The position numbers were made by a program, and so were the translations under genes. Under the pieces are notes generated by a model that saw nothing but the letters and a program-made list of their open reading frames with translations, was not told the origin of the DNA and did no database searches. From Panonychus citri (Eukaryota > Arthropoda > Arachnida > Trombidiformes > Tetranychidae), in NCBI RefSeq assembly GCF_014898815.1, contig NW_026515509.1, positions 682,001 to 746,000 on the forward strand: a stretch of DNA of 64,000 nucleotides, in the 5' to 3' direction. The first letter of the stretch is position 1. The number at the start of each line of letters is the position of its first letter. Below, piece after piece: positions 45,818 through 59,205 of this stretch.

Positions 45818-48800
45818 TCATTCATACAAAGTGTTCCATATATACAGACACAGATACACACCCAGGAAAAAAAGACAACACAAACAAACTACCAGTTTTG
45901 TATGGATAAGTCATAATCTTTCAACCAGATAATTTGATTTTATACTTGAGTGAGATGAACCTTTCCAATTGTATTGTTATCATCACCATCATCATGATAA
46001 TGATTCAATAAAATTACAAAGATAAAATGATGATAATCAACTTTACTGTAATTATTTCAATGTCTTTGTTTTCTTGTTTCAATATTTGGAAATGAAAAAA
46101 AAGCATCAACACAATTGAGTTTCAACTTTTTCCAAGCACAAGCAACATTCACTTTCTATGTAACTATCGCCATCAGTTTCAATATGGTTTGTGTATATTT
46201 CAATCCTAGTGGTTTTCTGGTTAACACCAATGGTGAGTTTATGCTCATGAGGTGTGAACTTCGAACTGAATTTACAATAGAATGATGGGAAAAAGGAAAA
46301 AATTTCCTCTATTTGCTTTCTTTCACTTTCATATTATAAAATGATAATGAATCTTTTCTGAATGAATCAAATTCACAGGGAGAAAAATATTACAATGCAA
46401 ATAATGTTAATACATTCAATGAATACATAAATAACCCTTTCACTTCAATACTAAACTTACACCTCTTGAATACAACAAGAATTGAAAACTATTCAATTTA
46501 CCTTGAAAATATCATTTCCATGTAAACAAAACGGAAAAGTTTATAAAGGAAACCAAATAAATCTGATTTCATTAAACTACAGTATCAGAATTACATCAAT
46601 CTCCTTACCGGAACTCAACATGATAGTTTCAGTATAATTACCATGAAAATAGATTTACAATTTATGGAGATGCAAAAAGTTCTGATTTTACTTTCAGTCT
46701 TTATATATTTTTTCCCCTCTCTCTCTCTCTCTTTTCTGAATAGAGGAAAATAATCAATCGATAATCTTAAATCATCAATTTGAATCAAGGTAATCATTAG
46801 TTTGTTACCATTTTCCATGATTATGAGTAATGATTAATGTCCACAAATTTGGACAATATTGATTCCTATTCAATTCTGTTAATATGATGACAATTTTCAT
46901 GATCAAAAGCATTCATCATGTAATCGTTTGCTTTTCTTGAACTGACCATTGTGGTCATCACAAGTTTATGAAATGAATACTCTCCAATTGAATGGCCATA
47001 GAAGTAGTAAATATGTTCAGTATTATAAGAAAAAAGTTAATTGTTTAAAAATAGACAGATAAACATATTTGTTTTTCCCTGAATTGTATGATTTAGACAA
47101 TTAAAATTGATCCAATTGAATGGAGACAGTTATCTCTTGGTAAACGATGATAACTTGATAATTGTAAATTAAGATGACAGGTAAATGATTAAGTTGAAAG
47201 ATGATGATTAAATTGAATGAAGTTCTGTCAATCAGAACTTTTAATTTCTATTCATTGGTACAGAGAATGAAAAAAAAACTATCATTTAATTTTCTCACCT
47301 TCTCATTTACTTTCAGCTTTAATTGATGAATATCAGATTTCTCCATGAATATATTTTGGAAACTGAATCTTGTTGCACATGAAACTCTGAACTTTGCCTT
47401 TGTTATCACCTTTTTCTCATTTAATTCAAAGGATTTAACATTCATGTCACACCTTTATCATTAAACAGATAATATAACAAGAGGTTTAGACATTCGAATA
47501 CTTGAGTGGAAAGTTTTCTCCCTTTTCATTATATTCCAGCCAGAAAGCGAAAATTGAACATGGTATTAATACTATTACCCTTTCAATCTTCTCATCCTCA
47601 TCCTCATCTTTATCACCTTCTTCTTATCATCCACCATCCGACTCAACTCCCACTTTCACCTTTTTTTTCATCTAATCTTTAGACTTTTAATTCAAATGGA
47701 TATCAAGTGATGTGGCAACGGTGGTAATCAAGCTTAAAATTGAATGTGAACTTTTTTATTATCATGGTGGAGATTGAAATTAAATCAATCTTACATCAGT
47801 ATCTCATCATTTTCCCCCTTCATCACTTTGATATACTCGTTGATAATAGTGGTGATAATGATTGAAAAGATGGAGAAAAACAGATCCAACTTTCAATCTC
47901 CTTTAATTAACACCTCAAAAGATCAAAGGAATCTCAGAGTATTCAGAGATTCCGGTACATGTTATCAGAAATAATTCCTCGAATTTCAAGTTAAAACTTA
48001 TTTGATTAATTATATAACGGTGCATATCATATTGATATTGTAATTAAAATTAAATCACTTTGAACTCATCCTTTAGAGAAAACAAAAAGTTTATCACTTT
48101 GGGACAAGATTAAGATAATCTTCTTTCCTTTCATAGTTAATAAATCAATAATTAATCGAGTCTCATGCCTGAAATTTATACAAACTTCCCCTTGTGTATT
48201 TGAAAGCATTTCCTGTAAATATCTTTGAGATAAGATAAATCGAACTCGAGAAATTGGTCATTTCCTGAAAATTTGCAAACTTTTTCACCACAGGTTAATT
48301 AGCACAATCTTGATTGGAAATACACTCTGAAACATTTTCGATGGCTTAAAAACTTCATAAGTATTTCGAAGATAACTTTCGCTATGAAATTTCAATCGGT
48401 TTCAAGAATAATCAATAAGGTGGCAGAAAAATCAGCCTATCTCCTCTCTGATTCATGTTTTTCGACTGCATTATTGTGATGGAATCGAGTTTTGTCCAAT
48501 GCAAAGTGAATGGACTACTTATTGAAATGTGAAGGAGAGTAAATTGTTTCAAAACTTTCCACTGGTTCAGAGTTAAATAATGGGTTCGACCAAACGGTTA
48601 CAATTTCCTATTCGAGTAAAGAGCAAATCAGAAAATTTTCATTCATTGGAAAAATTTACTACTTTTTACATCACAAATTGTATTCTACTAAATTGGTCGT
48701 TAATTAGATGGTAAGATTTGATTGTGGAATTAAGATTTAGTATCAAAATATATTAAGAGTGGAAAGTGAAAGGTTTTTTTTTGTAACAAACAACAATAAA

Positions 48801-49204
48801 GTTTAATTTAAAGTGAGTTTAATATTATATGAAAATTGTATTAATACATTTGTAAGCCTGGAATAACAATTGAGTTAAATACTTTTGGTTCTGGTGGATT
48901 ATCAATGAGATACAATCAATGAAAGATGATTGTATTAAATGGTTATCATGTTTTTTATTTTTTTCATTTAATTGTATTTACTGAATGGTTAATTGTTTAC
49001 CATTCATCTTTTTTGTTATTTTTGTTATGTTTTATAATATTTAATTGTTTTGCTTTTCACTTTTTTCACCTAAAAAAAAATAGTTATCATTATGATATTA
49101 ACGTTATCGTAATTAACTTGAACAATGTGTACCTACCCACTACCGATGACCACTCCTCCAATGGCCAGTACAGTAAGTCTTACGGGGTGGAGTGTGGAGC
49201 CAGA

Positions 49205-49219
49205 GGGTGGGTGGGTGGG
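49205..49219 (+). other. G-quadruplex motif with single-base loops
   Basis: GGGTGGGTGGGTGGG: four G3 tracts separated by single T loops, among the most stable G4 topologies known. It is very unusual in DNA this AT-rich. Confidence 0.85.
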
Positions 49220-49809
49220 AGTGATAAACACACCTTTGTAAAGGTAAAATTAGAAAGATAAGAAAGAGGAAGAAGACAAAAGGGAGATGTAATAATAAGA
49301 ATCAAGTTGAAAGGAAGAAGCAAAAAGGCAAAGATGAAGATAAAGTTATTTATTTTTTCTCAATGAAACTTGTATGTGTAATTTTATAGTGGAAACATGA
49401 TGAAGATTAGGATGAGGATGGTAATGATTAGTAATATAAGAAACAGGATACAATTAATTAAGAGTGAAACTCGTCCAGAGAGATAGAAATAGATAAATAG
49501 AAAGCGAGAGAGAGAGAGAGAGAGATTCAATCAAAATCTTAATTCTTATCTGTGAATATCATGTTGTCATGTTATCCACGTATCTGGTTATCTATAAGTA
49601 GTTATCATTTGGCCTGAGCATTTACCTTGACTATTTTCATGGAAAAAGAAATCATTTATCTAAGATTTATACTTGCATGTAAATTATTATATCATTCATG
49701 TGAATAAAATTAAACTTTTATTCAGAGAAAATTGGTTAAAGAAAAGCTTAAATTGAATTAATGAGACACGGATTGAATCAGAAAAAAAAACTCTGATTCA
49801 ATACGAAAA

Positions 49810-49833
49810 GGGTGATGGGTGAGGTGGGGTGGG
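49810..49833 (+). other. Second G-quadruplex motif
   Basis: Four tracts of at least three G (49810-49812, 49817-49819, 49826-49829, 49831-49833) with loops of 4, 6 and 1 nt, on the same strand and 600 bp from the first. Confidence 0.7.
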
Positions 49834-49939
49834 TTTGATTTGATGGTGGGCTCTTAGTTCCGGTTTCCGCATCATCATATTAGAAAAGCAAAGCGAATCA
49901 TTTCTCTACGAAAATTTGTTTCCGTGTAAAGAAATTTTC

Positions 49940-49959
49940 TCAATCTAATATTAGATTGA
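49940..49959. repeat. 20-bp perfect palindrome
   Basis: TCAATCTAATATTAGATTGA equals its own reverse complement, with no central spacer. Confidence 0.85.
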
Positions 49960-51824
49960 AATTGTAACGAGCCCGAAAGAAAAGCAGGTGATTTATCCTC
50001 ATCATCTGTACATGACCTGAAGTTTACGATGACCTACGATCGTGAGTATTAGTGGAGAAACTTATGAATGTTGAAATAGTTTTTTTTTTCTTATTCGCGT
50101 AACATTTTGACAAAGAAAAGTTTTACCTTTTTGTTTCCAATATATTGCAAAGGCCCAATATCCATGCAAAGGGAAAGGTGAACCTTGAAAGGTAAAAGCC
50201 TCAAGGTTTTCCGAGGTTGTTCAATGTATTGAATTGACTTACACACAGCGGGTAAAAAACAGAAACCGTAGCTACATAAGATGATAGTGTAAAACGAGGG
50301 CCACTCCTTGGAAGCTTAAACATCAGAGGATTGTGAGTGTATATGCAATTAAAGTTTGAAGAAGATGAAAATGCAATATCGCTTATTGCATGATCTTGTT
50401 ATTATCTTTCAAGTAAATGAATCATCCTCATCACTTGATCATCATCATCCTATTGCATAAATGAATATACCCTATGGAAAACTATTTGAATGTTGTTAAT
50501 TGTAAAAAAGAAAAAAAGTTTCCTAAATGAAAGTGAAACTATCAAAGGAGCAAAAAGAGAAATAAATTGTCGTGAACAATTAAAATTCACAATTGGTGAA
50601 CAATGAAATTAGGAGGTGGAGTGGGAGTGGGAGAGAAAGAGAGAAATCAAATCAAGTGTAAATTGTTTAATCACGAGTTAAAATTAAATTTCTATCAATG
50701 ATTAACATTATCAAGTTGATTATCTACATGATTATTGTTTGATATTCCCTGGAAAATAATATGAGTTTTTGAAAATGACGAGAAATGGGAATAATATTAT
50801 GATGTTTGAGGATATTTACCCTTAGGCTATTTAGTTAATCAATTAGGAACCATGAAAAGAAAAATTGATAGAAATAAATGAGAGAGAGAGAAGAAAAAGA
50901 AAACCAAAAGTCACCAATGATTAAATGAACTGAAACCATTGATTACGATAATTTCCATTGCAATTAAGCTAAATTGTCTCCCTATTTACCTACAATTGAT
51001 GTAAGAGGGCGCCGGGTGGTTCGTTAATTGGATTAACTTTATGTATTTATTATATAAATCGTGAGAAGATGATATTTGGTAATTAAAGAAAGAAAGAAAG
51101 ATGAAGATAAAGAGGATGAAAATGTTAATCATTCTACTGAGAAAATCATATTAATCAATCAGAATTGAAGATAAAGATACAACCTAATTGAATTGGTTAG
51201 ATAAAGTTACCAGAAATTCAATTTGGTTGAAAGTTTGATATTTTTTTTTCTTCTTCATCTCCTCTTAATGATGAGTAAATGTTGATTGTTGATTATTTAC
51301 AAAATTTTCTAATCAATGTTGATAAACTGTATTTGATGATTTAATATAAAATTAGATTATGATTATGGTGATGGCGATGGTGATGATTAAAGTTACTCTG
51401 TTGATTGTATTGGTCAAGTCTCTTTGATTGGGATATCGCGTTTATCTTATTTGTAAATCTTTTCATTTTCAATTTAAAAGCTAATCAAATTAAAGTGAAC
51501 ATGCAAATTTGTATTGATAATAACACCAAGGTAAAGAGTGATAATTGTATCCATTGGCGTTTTCAATTAAATTAATTATCATCATTATCATCATCTTGTA
51601 TGTTATGCAAGAAAAAACAACAACAAAACTTTGTAAAAGGATTAAAATTATCAGAATTGTGATACAATGATAACCCCTAAGGGTGAAAATACAAAAAGGG
51701 GCATAAAGGAAAACCACTTAGAGATTAGATTAACTCTTGATCCTTTTTCTCCTTCTTATTCTCATTCAAAGGAAGATAATCCTTTTTGCAATTTCAATGG
51801 TTTTGTTGATATTTTCCGAATACA

Positions 51825-51844
51825 ATCATCATCATCATCATCAT
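51825..51844. repeat. (ATC)n microsatellite
   Basis: ATC run that yields poly-His or poly-Ser in short frames. Confidence 0.85.
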
Positions 51845-52270
51845 CTTCTTCATCATTATCATCATTTTGCAAACTATTTGTATTTTAATGGAGCCAATGG
51901 CATTTACTTTGCTTTCTCTCTCACTGATTGTGAATTGAGTACCATTGATAATCCATTTTTACGAGATTAGTGTATCTTTTTGTTCATTATAATGAAAAGA
52001 TGATGATGATAATGATGAAGGTTGATTAGGTAAGTATGCAAAAAGATAATCTCAATTAATCAAATGATTTGCCATCTCTTATATTAAATGATGAAAATCA
52101 TTTTTGACTTTTGATAATAATAGTAACCAGCAACATGATAATATCATTCAAGTTTGACCAAGCAGGGGTCATTGATAATACTGTTAATAATAATGATGAT
52201 GATGATGATTATGATTATGCCAAGGTAGAGATTAGATTTTTCTACCTTTTTCTACCTTTGAAAGTATACT

Positions 52271-52319
52271 GATGACCAAGATGATGATGAAAGATTATCA
52301 TTATTAGATCTTGGTCATC
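52271..52319. repeat. 12-bp inverted repeat built on TGACCA
   Basis: GATGACCAAGAT and ATCTTGGTCATC are separated by about 25 nt. The arms contain TGACCA and TGGTCA. Confidence 0.75.
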
Positions 52320-52441
52320 ATTTATCATCTTATTTTCTTTATCTTTACTGACCATTGTTTCAAAGTAGAGAAACAATCTCAGGTAAATACGAATTAGGAA
52401 TCTGAGAGGAAGAAGAAAAATTTATTTCCATTTATCACTTT

Positions 52442-52442
<1 letters not shown>

Positions 52443-52509
<67 letters not shown>
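52443..52509. repeat. Long (CT)n microsatellite
   Basis: 67 bp of uninterrupted CT, the longest in the window. Confidence 0.97.
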
Positions 52510-52514
<5 letters not shown>

Positions 52515-54424
52515 CTGGTGAAACACCATCACTTTCTTGATTCTATGATGCTGATGATGATAATGATTGGTTTGCTGATGAATATCAGCTTAGTTGAGCT
52601 GAGTTCAGGTAAATACAATGAGGTCAATGGTCAAATTTAAAGGTTACTAAAAAAGTATATGCAGATTTTGTTCATGGATTAGTTTACATGGGAAAATTGA
52701 ATGACTTTTTCTCTGCATAAATTTGCTCTCATAATGATGATAATCAAAGCAAAAATAACCAGGTAAAGTTAAATGTGTATTACATGAGATGATGATGAAG
52801 ATGATGAGAGGGTGGAATCAGAATCAATGATAAGTGGGAGTTTGTTGAGTTACAGTCACGTTTTTTTTGCTTGATTTTTTTCACTCATTATTGAGCTTAC
52901 ACACAGAAAATGTAACCAACTCTAAGGCATTTTTTACTAGGAGGATAAATTATGTGGGTAACATCATCTTCATCATCTTCATCACCATTTACAGTGTAAT
53001 AATGTATATATAAACTATGTATCTGATGGTTAATACATGGCCACCAAAGTAGTGGTTGATTTAATTTAGTGATGGTGATTTTTTTTGAGTCTTCATCTCA
53101 CTCGTTGACTCTCACTTTCACATGTAAATGGACTTGGGAGATGATGATGATGAGAAAGAAGAGGATAATTCAAGGTAGAGGTGGAGTATAAAATCAACTA
53201 AGTCTTTGAAAGTTTATCTTGCTAATAGTCTTCACAGGTAATAATCATTAATTGGTCAAACAAAATGTTATCAGAAAAAAAGTTTGAAAGTTAATCCAAG
53301 ATCCGGTTATCATTGTTGGTATGTCATGATCAGGGTCCAAGAGGAGGTTCGGACAACATGTTGTTGTAATTAAGGAAATACATTAATGGATATCATGTAA
53401 ACCTCTCATGATCACGCCTTGTCCACCCTCCCCATCATCCTCTCTCCCTTTACTTGACCAGTGAAACCAATTTTCATAGAGAAACTATCGCTTGACCAGT
53501 ACAAGGTAACTTTACTTTCCACTCGATCGGTTGACAAATTGATTCAGGGACTGAAATTTTTTTCCATATTGCACCATGATCTTCATTCTAATATGATTTC
53601 TATCGTTTCGTGAGGTGTATTTATACTAACATTTTCTACCCTCATGATCCCCATGAAAAAATCTCCCTTTTAATCTGAAATTTTCTTGGAATTTTTCGAA
53701 TATTTTTCCTCTCTCTCTCTCTCTCTATTCCTCTTCTTTATCTGATTGTGGTGATAACTTTTAGCTTCCTCTTAAGATTTCATGGAATCAGGAGAAACTG
53801 TAAAAAATTACCAATGGTTCCTATCGATCATCATTCCAATAACCATGATGATTTTTTCTTCATCTTATTTTGACTGCTTCTTGTCATCTTTTTTCTTATT
53901 TCTCCTTGTTTCTTTCATTCAGTCATTTAACTCACTCACCATGAATGTTGTTAATCTTTTTGCATGGAGAGAGAGAAAAAAATTTACTGCTCCCTAACAA
54001 GATATCATTATCTTCTGTGGTCACTAACACATCATGGAAACTTCATGGAATCATCATCATCAGGATGAAGATGGAAAAATCTTTGTGAATTCATTTGAGC
54101 AGATTTTTTTCCTAAGCAAGAAAAAAGCAAAAAGTTCAGTGACAAAAAAAAAGATAGAAACTCTCGGGAAGAAAAACATCAGAATCAGAATCATTCATTT
54201 GAAAGGTTGAACATTGAGAAAAGCGTAAGGATGAAAAAGTATCACCAATGAAAAAGACATGAGGTGGACAAATAATCCACTCCCAGGGTAAGGATCATTT
54301 GCAAATCATCAGCTCAATTCAGGGAAAAAATTTTCCATACAATTGAATGGTAATGAATAAAGCAGGCAAAAAGTTCAACCATTTCAATATGTTACCATGA
54401 AAATGGTTATAATGGTTTTGAGGT

Positions 54425-54450
54425 GGATGATGATGATGATGATGATGATG
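54425..54450. repeat. (GAT)n microsatellite
   Basis: Perfect GAT run of about 26 bp. Confidence 0.9.
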
Positions 54451-55910
54451 AAAACAATGGCAGGTAAACTTTGACGTCTCTTGAGTAGGATTGATTCAAA
54501 TGTTTGTACCCATTGGGAAAGGTAAATATTGGATGAAAAAAAGTTACACATCAACTCAATTGCCAATTGAAAATGAATGAAAATGATTCTCACAGGTTAT
54601 CATCATCATCATTATCATCCTTCATCCCTCATCACCATAATGGTCAAGTGGGAATGTCTATTGTCCTTTATGGTTGTTGAGACATTTTTTTTTTCGTTCA
54701 GGATAATGATGATAACAATGTAAAAGAAAACGGGAAAAAAACAAAACTCTCATATCATGAAATATGAAAATGAAGTTGATATTTGATGTGGGAAGATGAA
54801 GAGATGATGAAGATTGATGACAGTAGATGATGATGATGTTGATACCTTGCTAATTGGAATGATAGCTGAGAAATAATGATAATGATGACCAATGAATTCC
54901 GGATAATTCAAAATCTCTGAGGAAATTGGAAAATTGATAAAAATGAACAAGAGGAAATAAAGAAAACAAAATTATCATCATTATTTTTTATTTCTTCATC
55001 GATTTAGGATAAAATATCATTTCCAATAAACTGACCACTTCCAAGAAAAGGGTGATAAAAAAAATGTCACTCGATTTTATTACTGACCACTAATATTATT
55101 TGAAGAATCATCATCATCTTAATCATAAAGAATCAAATTTTATAACTATTATCATCATGTTCAGTTTATATTGAACTTTTCTCCTTCTCCCCTGTTACAA
55201 TTTTCATCGTAGGTGTAATCATGATGATGTTCATTGAGATGATCATGATTATCATCATAAAATCATCAACATGATCATGAATCTGGTCATTCAATAACTA
55301 ACCATGATAATAAAAAAAAGTAATGATGATTAACTAATCTAATTAAATGTTCCTAACAACAATTAACAAACAATTTATTATTGATGATATTTGCTGTAAA
55401 TGACATTCTGAGCCCACAATCAACATCATCATCATCAACAACAACAACCATCAGGTAATTTGATTCAAGCTTATTGACAAATTAATTACACTCAGTAAAA
55501 TGCATAAGAAACATTGAGAGTAAATTATGATTACCATTATGATTAGTTAATTACTTCAAAATTATTATGATAATAATATTTTAAGTGTAAATTATTACCA
55601 TTGGCAGATAATTGAAAAAATAAAACTTATAATTTAGTGAAAAGTTTACTCAAAGTGGTTAAACTGGTTCATTGATTTTACTCATTTAAATTTATTATCT
55701 TACCTTGAAAATCAACTAAAGATATTGATTTTACCTGTGATCATAATTAACTAATTGTTTATCATGATAATGATGATTAAGATTAAAGATAATCTGAAAG
55801 ACGATAAGAAAGAAAGAAAAACTTTTACCTTTGTAAATATTTGTTTCCAGGTAGATTTTCAATTCTCAGATATTTTTTTTTCCTTCTTCATGATTCTGGT
55901 CATCAGCGTT

Positions 55911-55935
55911 TTCTATTATTATTATTATTATTATT
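55911..55935. repeat. (ATT)n microsatellite
   Basis: Perfect ATT run of about 25 bp. Confidence 0.85.
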
Positions 55936-57103
55936 TTTCCATGGACTTTAACTGACCACACAATGTTTTGTTTACCTTGTGAATTTATTTCCAGTCTTGG
56001 ATGATGGAGATGATGATTAGGATGATGATAATAATGTTGATGACCAGAAAGATGATGATAAAAGAATAGAGGAAAATGTTTAAAGGTTAAAAATTTACAT
56101 TGGATAAGAAAAGGTAAATATTCAAGAAAAGATGAAAATCTCTGTGTAAATATAAACATCGATATCATCATCATCATCATCAGCATCCTAATCATCATCA
56201 TCAGTGTCAATAAACATGATGCATTTCCAATGATTATTTACTTTCTTTCTCAATTTTTTTTAATGAAATAAAGGAAAATGATTGAAACTAATCTGAATAA
56301 ACAACAATCATGTTAATCTATTTTTCTTGTTAATCTCTTCAATGGTCATCAATTGAAATTGACCAATGGATATTAATATAAACACATATATAAGAAAGAT
56401 GAAGTAATAAAATCTGACCCAGCCAATGTTCAAATAATATGGATGATAAATGGCACTTTCACTTGGATATTATTATGATAATGTAAATAATTTTGTTTGA
56501 TGGACAATGAGTGAGGGGTTAAGAACAAGCCCTCTTTATGGTCAATACAGTGGTCAAGCTTTCCTTCTGTCTTTCCCCTTCCCTCTAATCCACTTTCAAC
56601 GGTCTAAATATATTAGCCCATTAGCAATGGACATTAAGGGTTAAACAAATCTCACCTTGAAGAAGACAAAAAGTTGATCAGTTAGTAATTGATTCTCAAC
56701 TCTTTACCACCAATGCTATCCCTTTATAATCCACTAATAGTTGACCAATTGATTGATTGACCAACTGAACAATTATATTATTATTTTTACAACGATATTA
56801 TTTACAAAGGGTAATTACAGTTTGACATCCGATTCTTGATTAAATAAAAATTTCGCACGCTTTATATTAATATGAATAAAAAGTGTGGACACAAAGATCG
56901 TGAGTAGTTGAGAAATCACGATAACAATTAATTACGATTTTAACAATTCAAATCTAATGGTCATCACTGTTTCTCATTAACAACAAATTTACGGTCAATA
57001 TTTATCACCTTTACCAAACAGACTCACACACACTCCCAAGTTATTTATCCACCGCTGTCGATCAATGGTACAACCATCGCCCGACCATCGATAGTTTAGA
57101 TTG

Positions 57104-57121
57104 GACTTTAAGATTAAAGTC
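57104..57121. repeat. 18-bp inverted repeat
   Basis: GACTTTAA and TTAAAGTC flank GA. It lies in a locally CpG-denser patch (about 57045-57310). Confidence 0.8.
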
Positions 57122-58632
57122 TCTCTCCGTTTTCACGGTAATTGTTTGAAATTTTCGTGAAACTCGAGCGAGGAAAACAAATGATAAACAATCGGATCTT
57201 TTTCTTTACGGTGATAATAATAAAAGATACGATTGAATTTCGATACCAAAACCGATTGTATTTACATTTATATTCGCCCTTTGTTATCGGCACTAAATTC
57301 TCATCAATAATTGATAGTTCACGGGAAAGGGAAATAAAGTTTTCATTCATTAATTTACACTCGATCATTGTTGATATTATATTGTCACATGGAGGCGGTG
57401 GGCTCAAGTTCATGGGTAATAAAATGACCTTTTGTCTTACCCTTTATGTTACTGATGCATTAGTATTAATTGGGTCATTTAAACTCCATTTATTTGATGA
57501 TATTGATTTAGATAAAAGCGATTTCAGTTCTTCTTTTATATCATATTATTGTTATCCTGGATTAAGATTTATATAATACAAGCTTTGATGGTCAAGAAGA
57601 TGAGTAAAGATGGATAAGAGATTAAGACCTTATCCCCCTTATAGATAAAATCTAGAATATCTTCCTGGTTGTTGACCAAATGAATATTATCATGTTATTC
57701 CGTTCTCATTGGTGACCATTGCATATTCTGCCCTAATCCAGGTAACCTATTGGTTTAGAGTGTGATGACCAGCACCTCAAAAAGTATTTTCATAACCAAA
57801 GGTCAAGAGCTTAATGTAAACTCAATCATCTTGTTTGGTGAAATAAAATACTATTGGTAAGTTGTCCGTTATTTGAATATACTGATGGCATGGATTAACA
57901 GATTCTACAGATTAAAATGTAACAACCTTAATCCGTCAATAGGATGTGGACAGTTAATCTAAGGATTTTGTTACAATTTTGTAGGTTTTTTTTTCATTCA
58001 AAAAAAAAGGGTTAACATGTAAATGAGTTCAAGGGCTAATCCTTTTCGGATTTTATTGAAAGGGTTAATTTTCATTCATTTTCATTGTGAAGGTGTTAAG
58101 ATGATTAAAGCTCATTCATTGGATTAACAATCTGTCCTATTGTAAAAATTTGAATGAAATTGTGTTGACAATTGAACCATGAAAACAAAAACATGATTAT
58201 CAAGGTGAATGTATTACTATCTAATGAAATCTAATAGGAACCAAAATGTAAGCCAATTGTCCACTTATATAAGTGGACATGAGATTAGTATGAAAAGATT
58301 AACCTACTTTTTCAACACTTTTGATTATCGGTGAAAATTAGCTGCAAATGTATACATAAAAACTTATGATGAATTTGAATTTTCTTGTATTGATACTTAT
58401 GATGATGATGGGGAAGATGATGAAAGATGATGACTATTTTCCTCTTTCTTTTCCTCTTTCTAAACAGTCAAATATTGTATCATCAATCAAATGATAAAAA
58501 AGCAAAGGTAAAACTGCTTATTCTTTAAACTGAATCCATTTTTTTCCATCTCCAACTATAACTTACGATCTCATTCATCTTGATCTTTCCTTCAGGCTTT
58601 CTCATGTTCTTCATCCTCATCATCCACTGAAC

Positions 58633-58634
<2 letters not shown>

Positions 58635-58669
<35 letters not shown>
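58635..58669. repeat. (CT)n microsatellite
   Basis: Perfect CT run of about 35 bp. Confidence 0.93.
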
Positions 58670-58672
<3 letters not shown>

Positions 58673-59175
58673 AACATTTTTTTCTCTTCCAATCTATTCA
58701 GATACACTCTCTTTACCCTCTGATTGCATGGTACGAATTCATCTTCAAGAAAACTCAGTTACAATATTTACCAATGTTATCAATTTTTTCTTTTTATATA
58801 TTATAATGCTCAAGAATCTCGCATTCACTTTGTCTCTCTCTTTCTCTCTCTCGTACTCACTAAGTTTCCTCTTAGTAGATAAAAGATGAAGAGAAAGATT
58901 AAGATTGAATTTTTCAATATTTTACAATATTTTCTCTCAAATTTTTCTTCATCTTCATTATAAAAGATACTCTCAATTTCAACCAAAACCTATTCGGAAT
59001 CAGCATCAGTTGATAATACCTCAAATGATCACGTTGTTAATCACCCTCATCAGTAATCAACGCCGATGGTCAATGGGATGGTTATGATGGTTGTATAAAA
59101 TTAATCCAAATATATAATATAAAAGGAAAATAAACTGAATCTGTGTAAACATTGAACTGAAACATTAACAGAAAT

Positions 59176-59205
59176 GAACTAATTGCATCTGATTGCAATT
59201 AGTTC
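59176..59205. repeat. Perfect 12-bp stem-loop
   Basis: GAACTAATTGCA and TGCAATTAGTTC flank the 6-nt loop TCTGAT. It is a compact hairpin without the T-run expected of a Pol III or bacterial terminator, and I cannot assign it a function. Confidence 0.85.

Noticed and set aside
48926..49261. 111-codon Phe/His-rich ORF
   Set aside because: Made of TTT/CAT-rich background, and the end runs through the G-quadruplex motif. No homology is apparent.
57142..57576. 144-codon plus-strand ORF
   Set aside because: Longest frame in the right-hand stretch, but without recognisable domains, with an overlapping frame of similar length on the other strand, and without clear promoter or splice context. I report only the CpG-denser patch.
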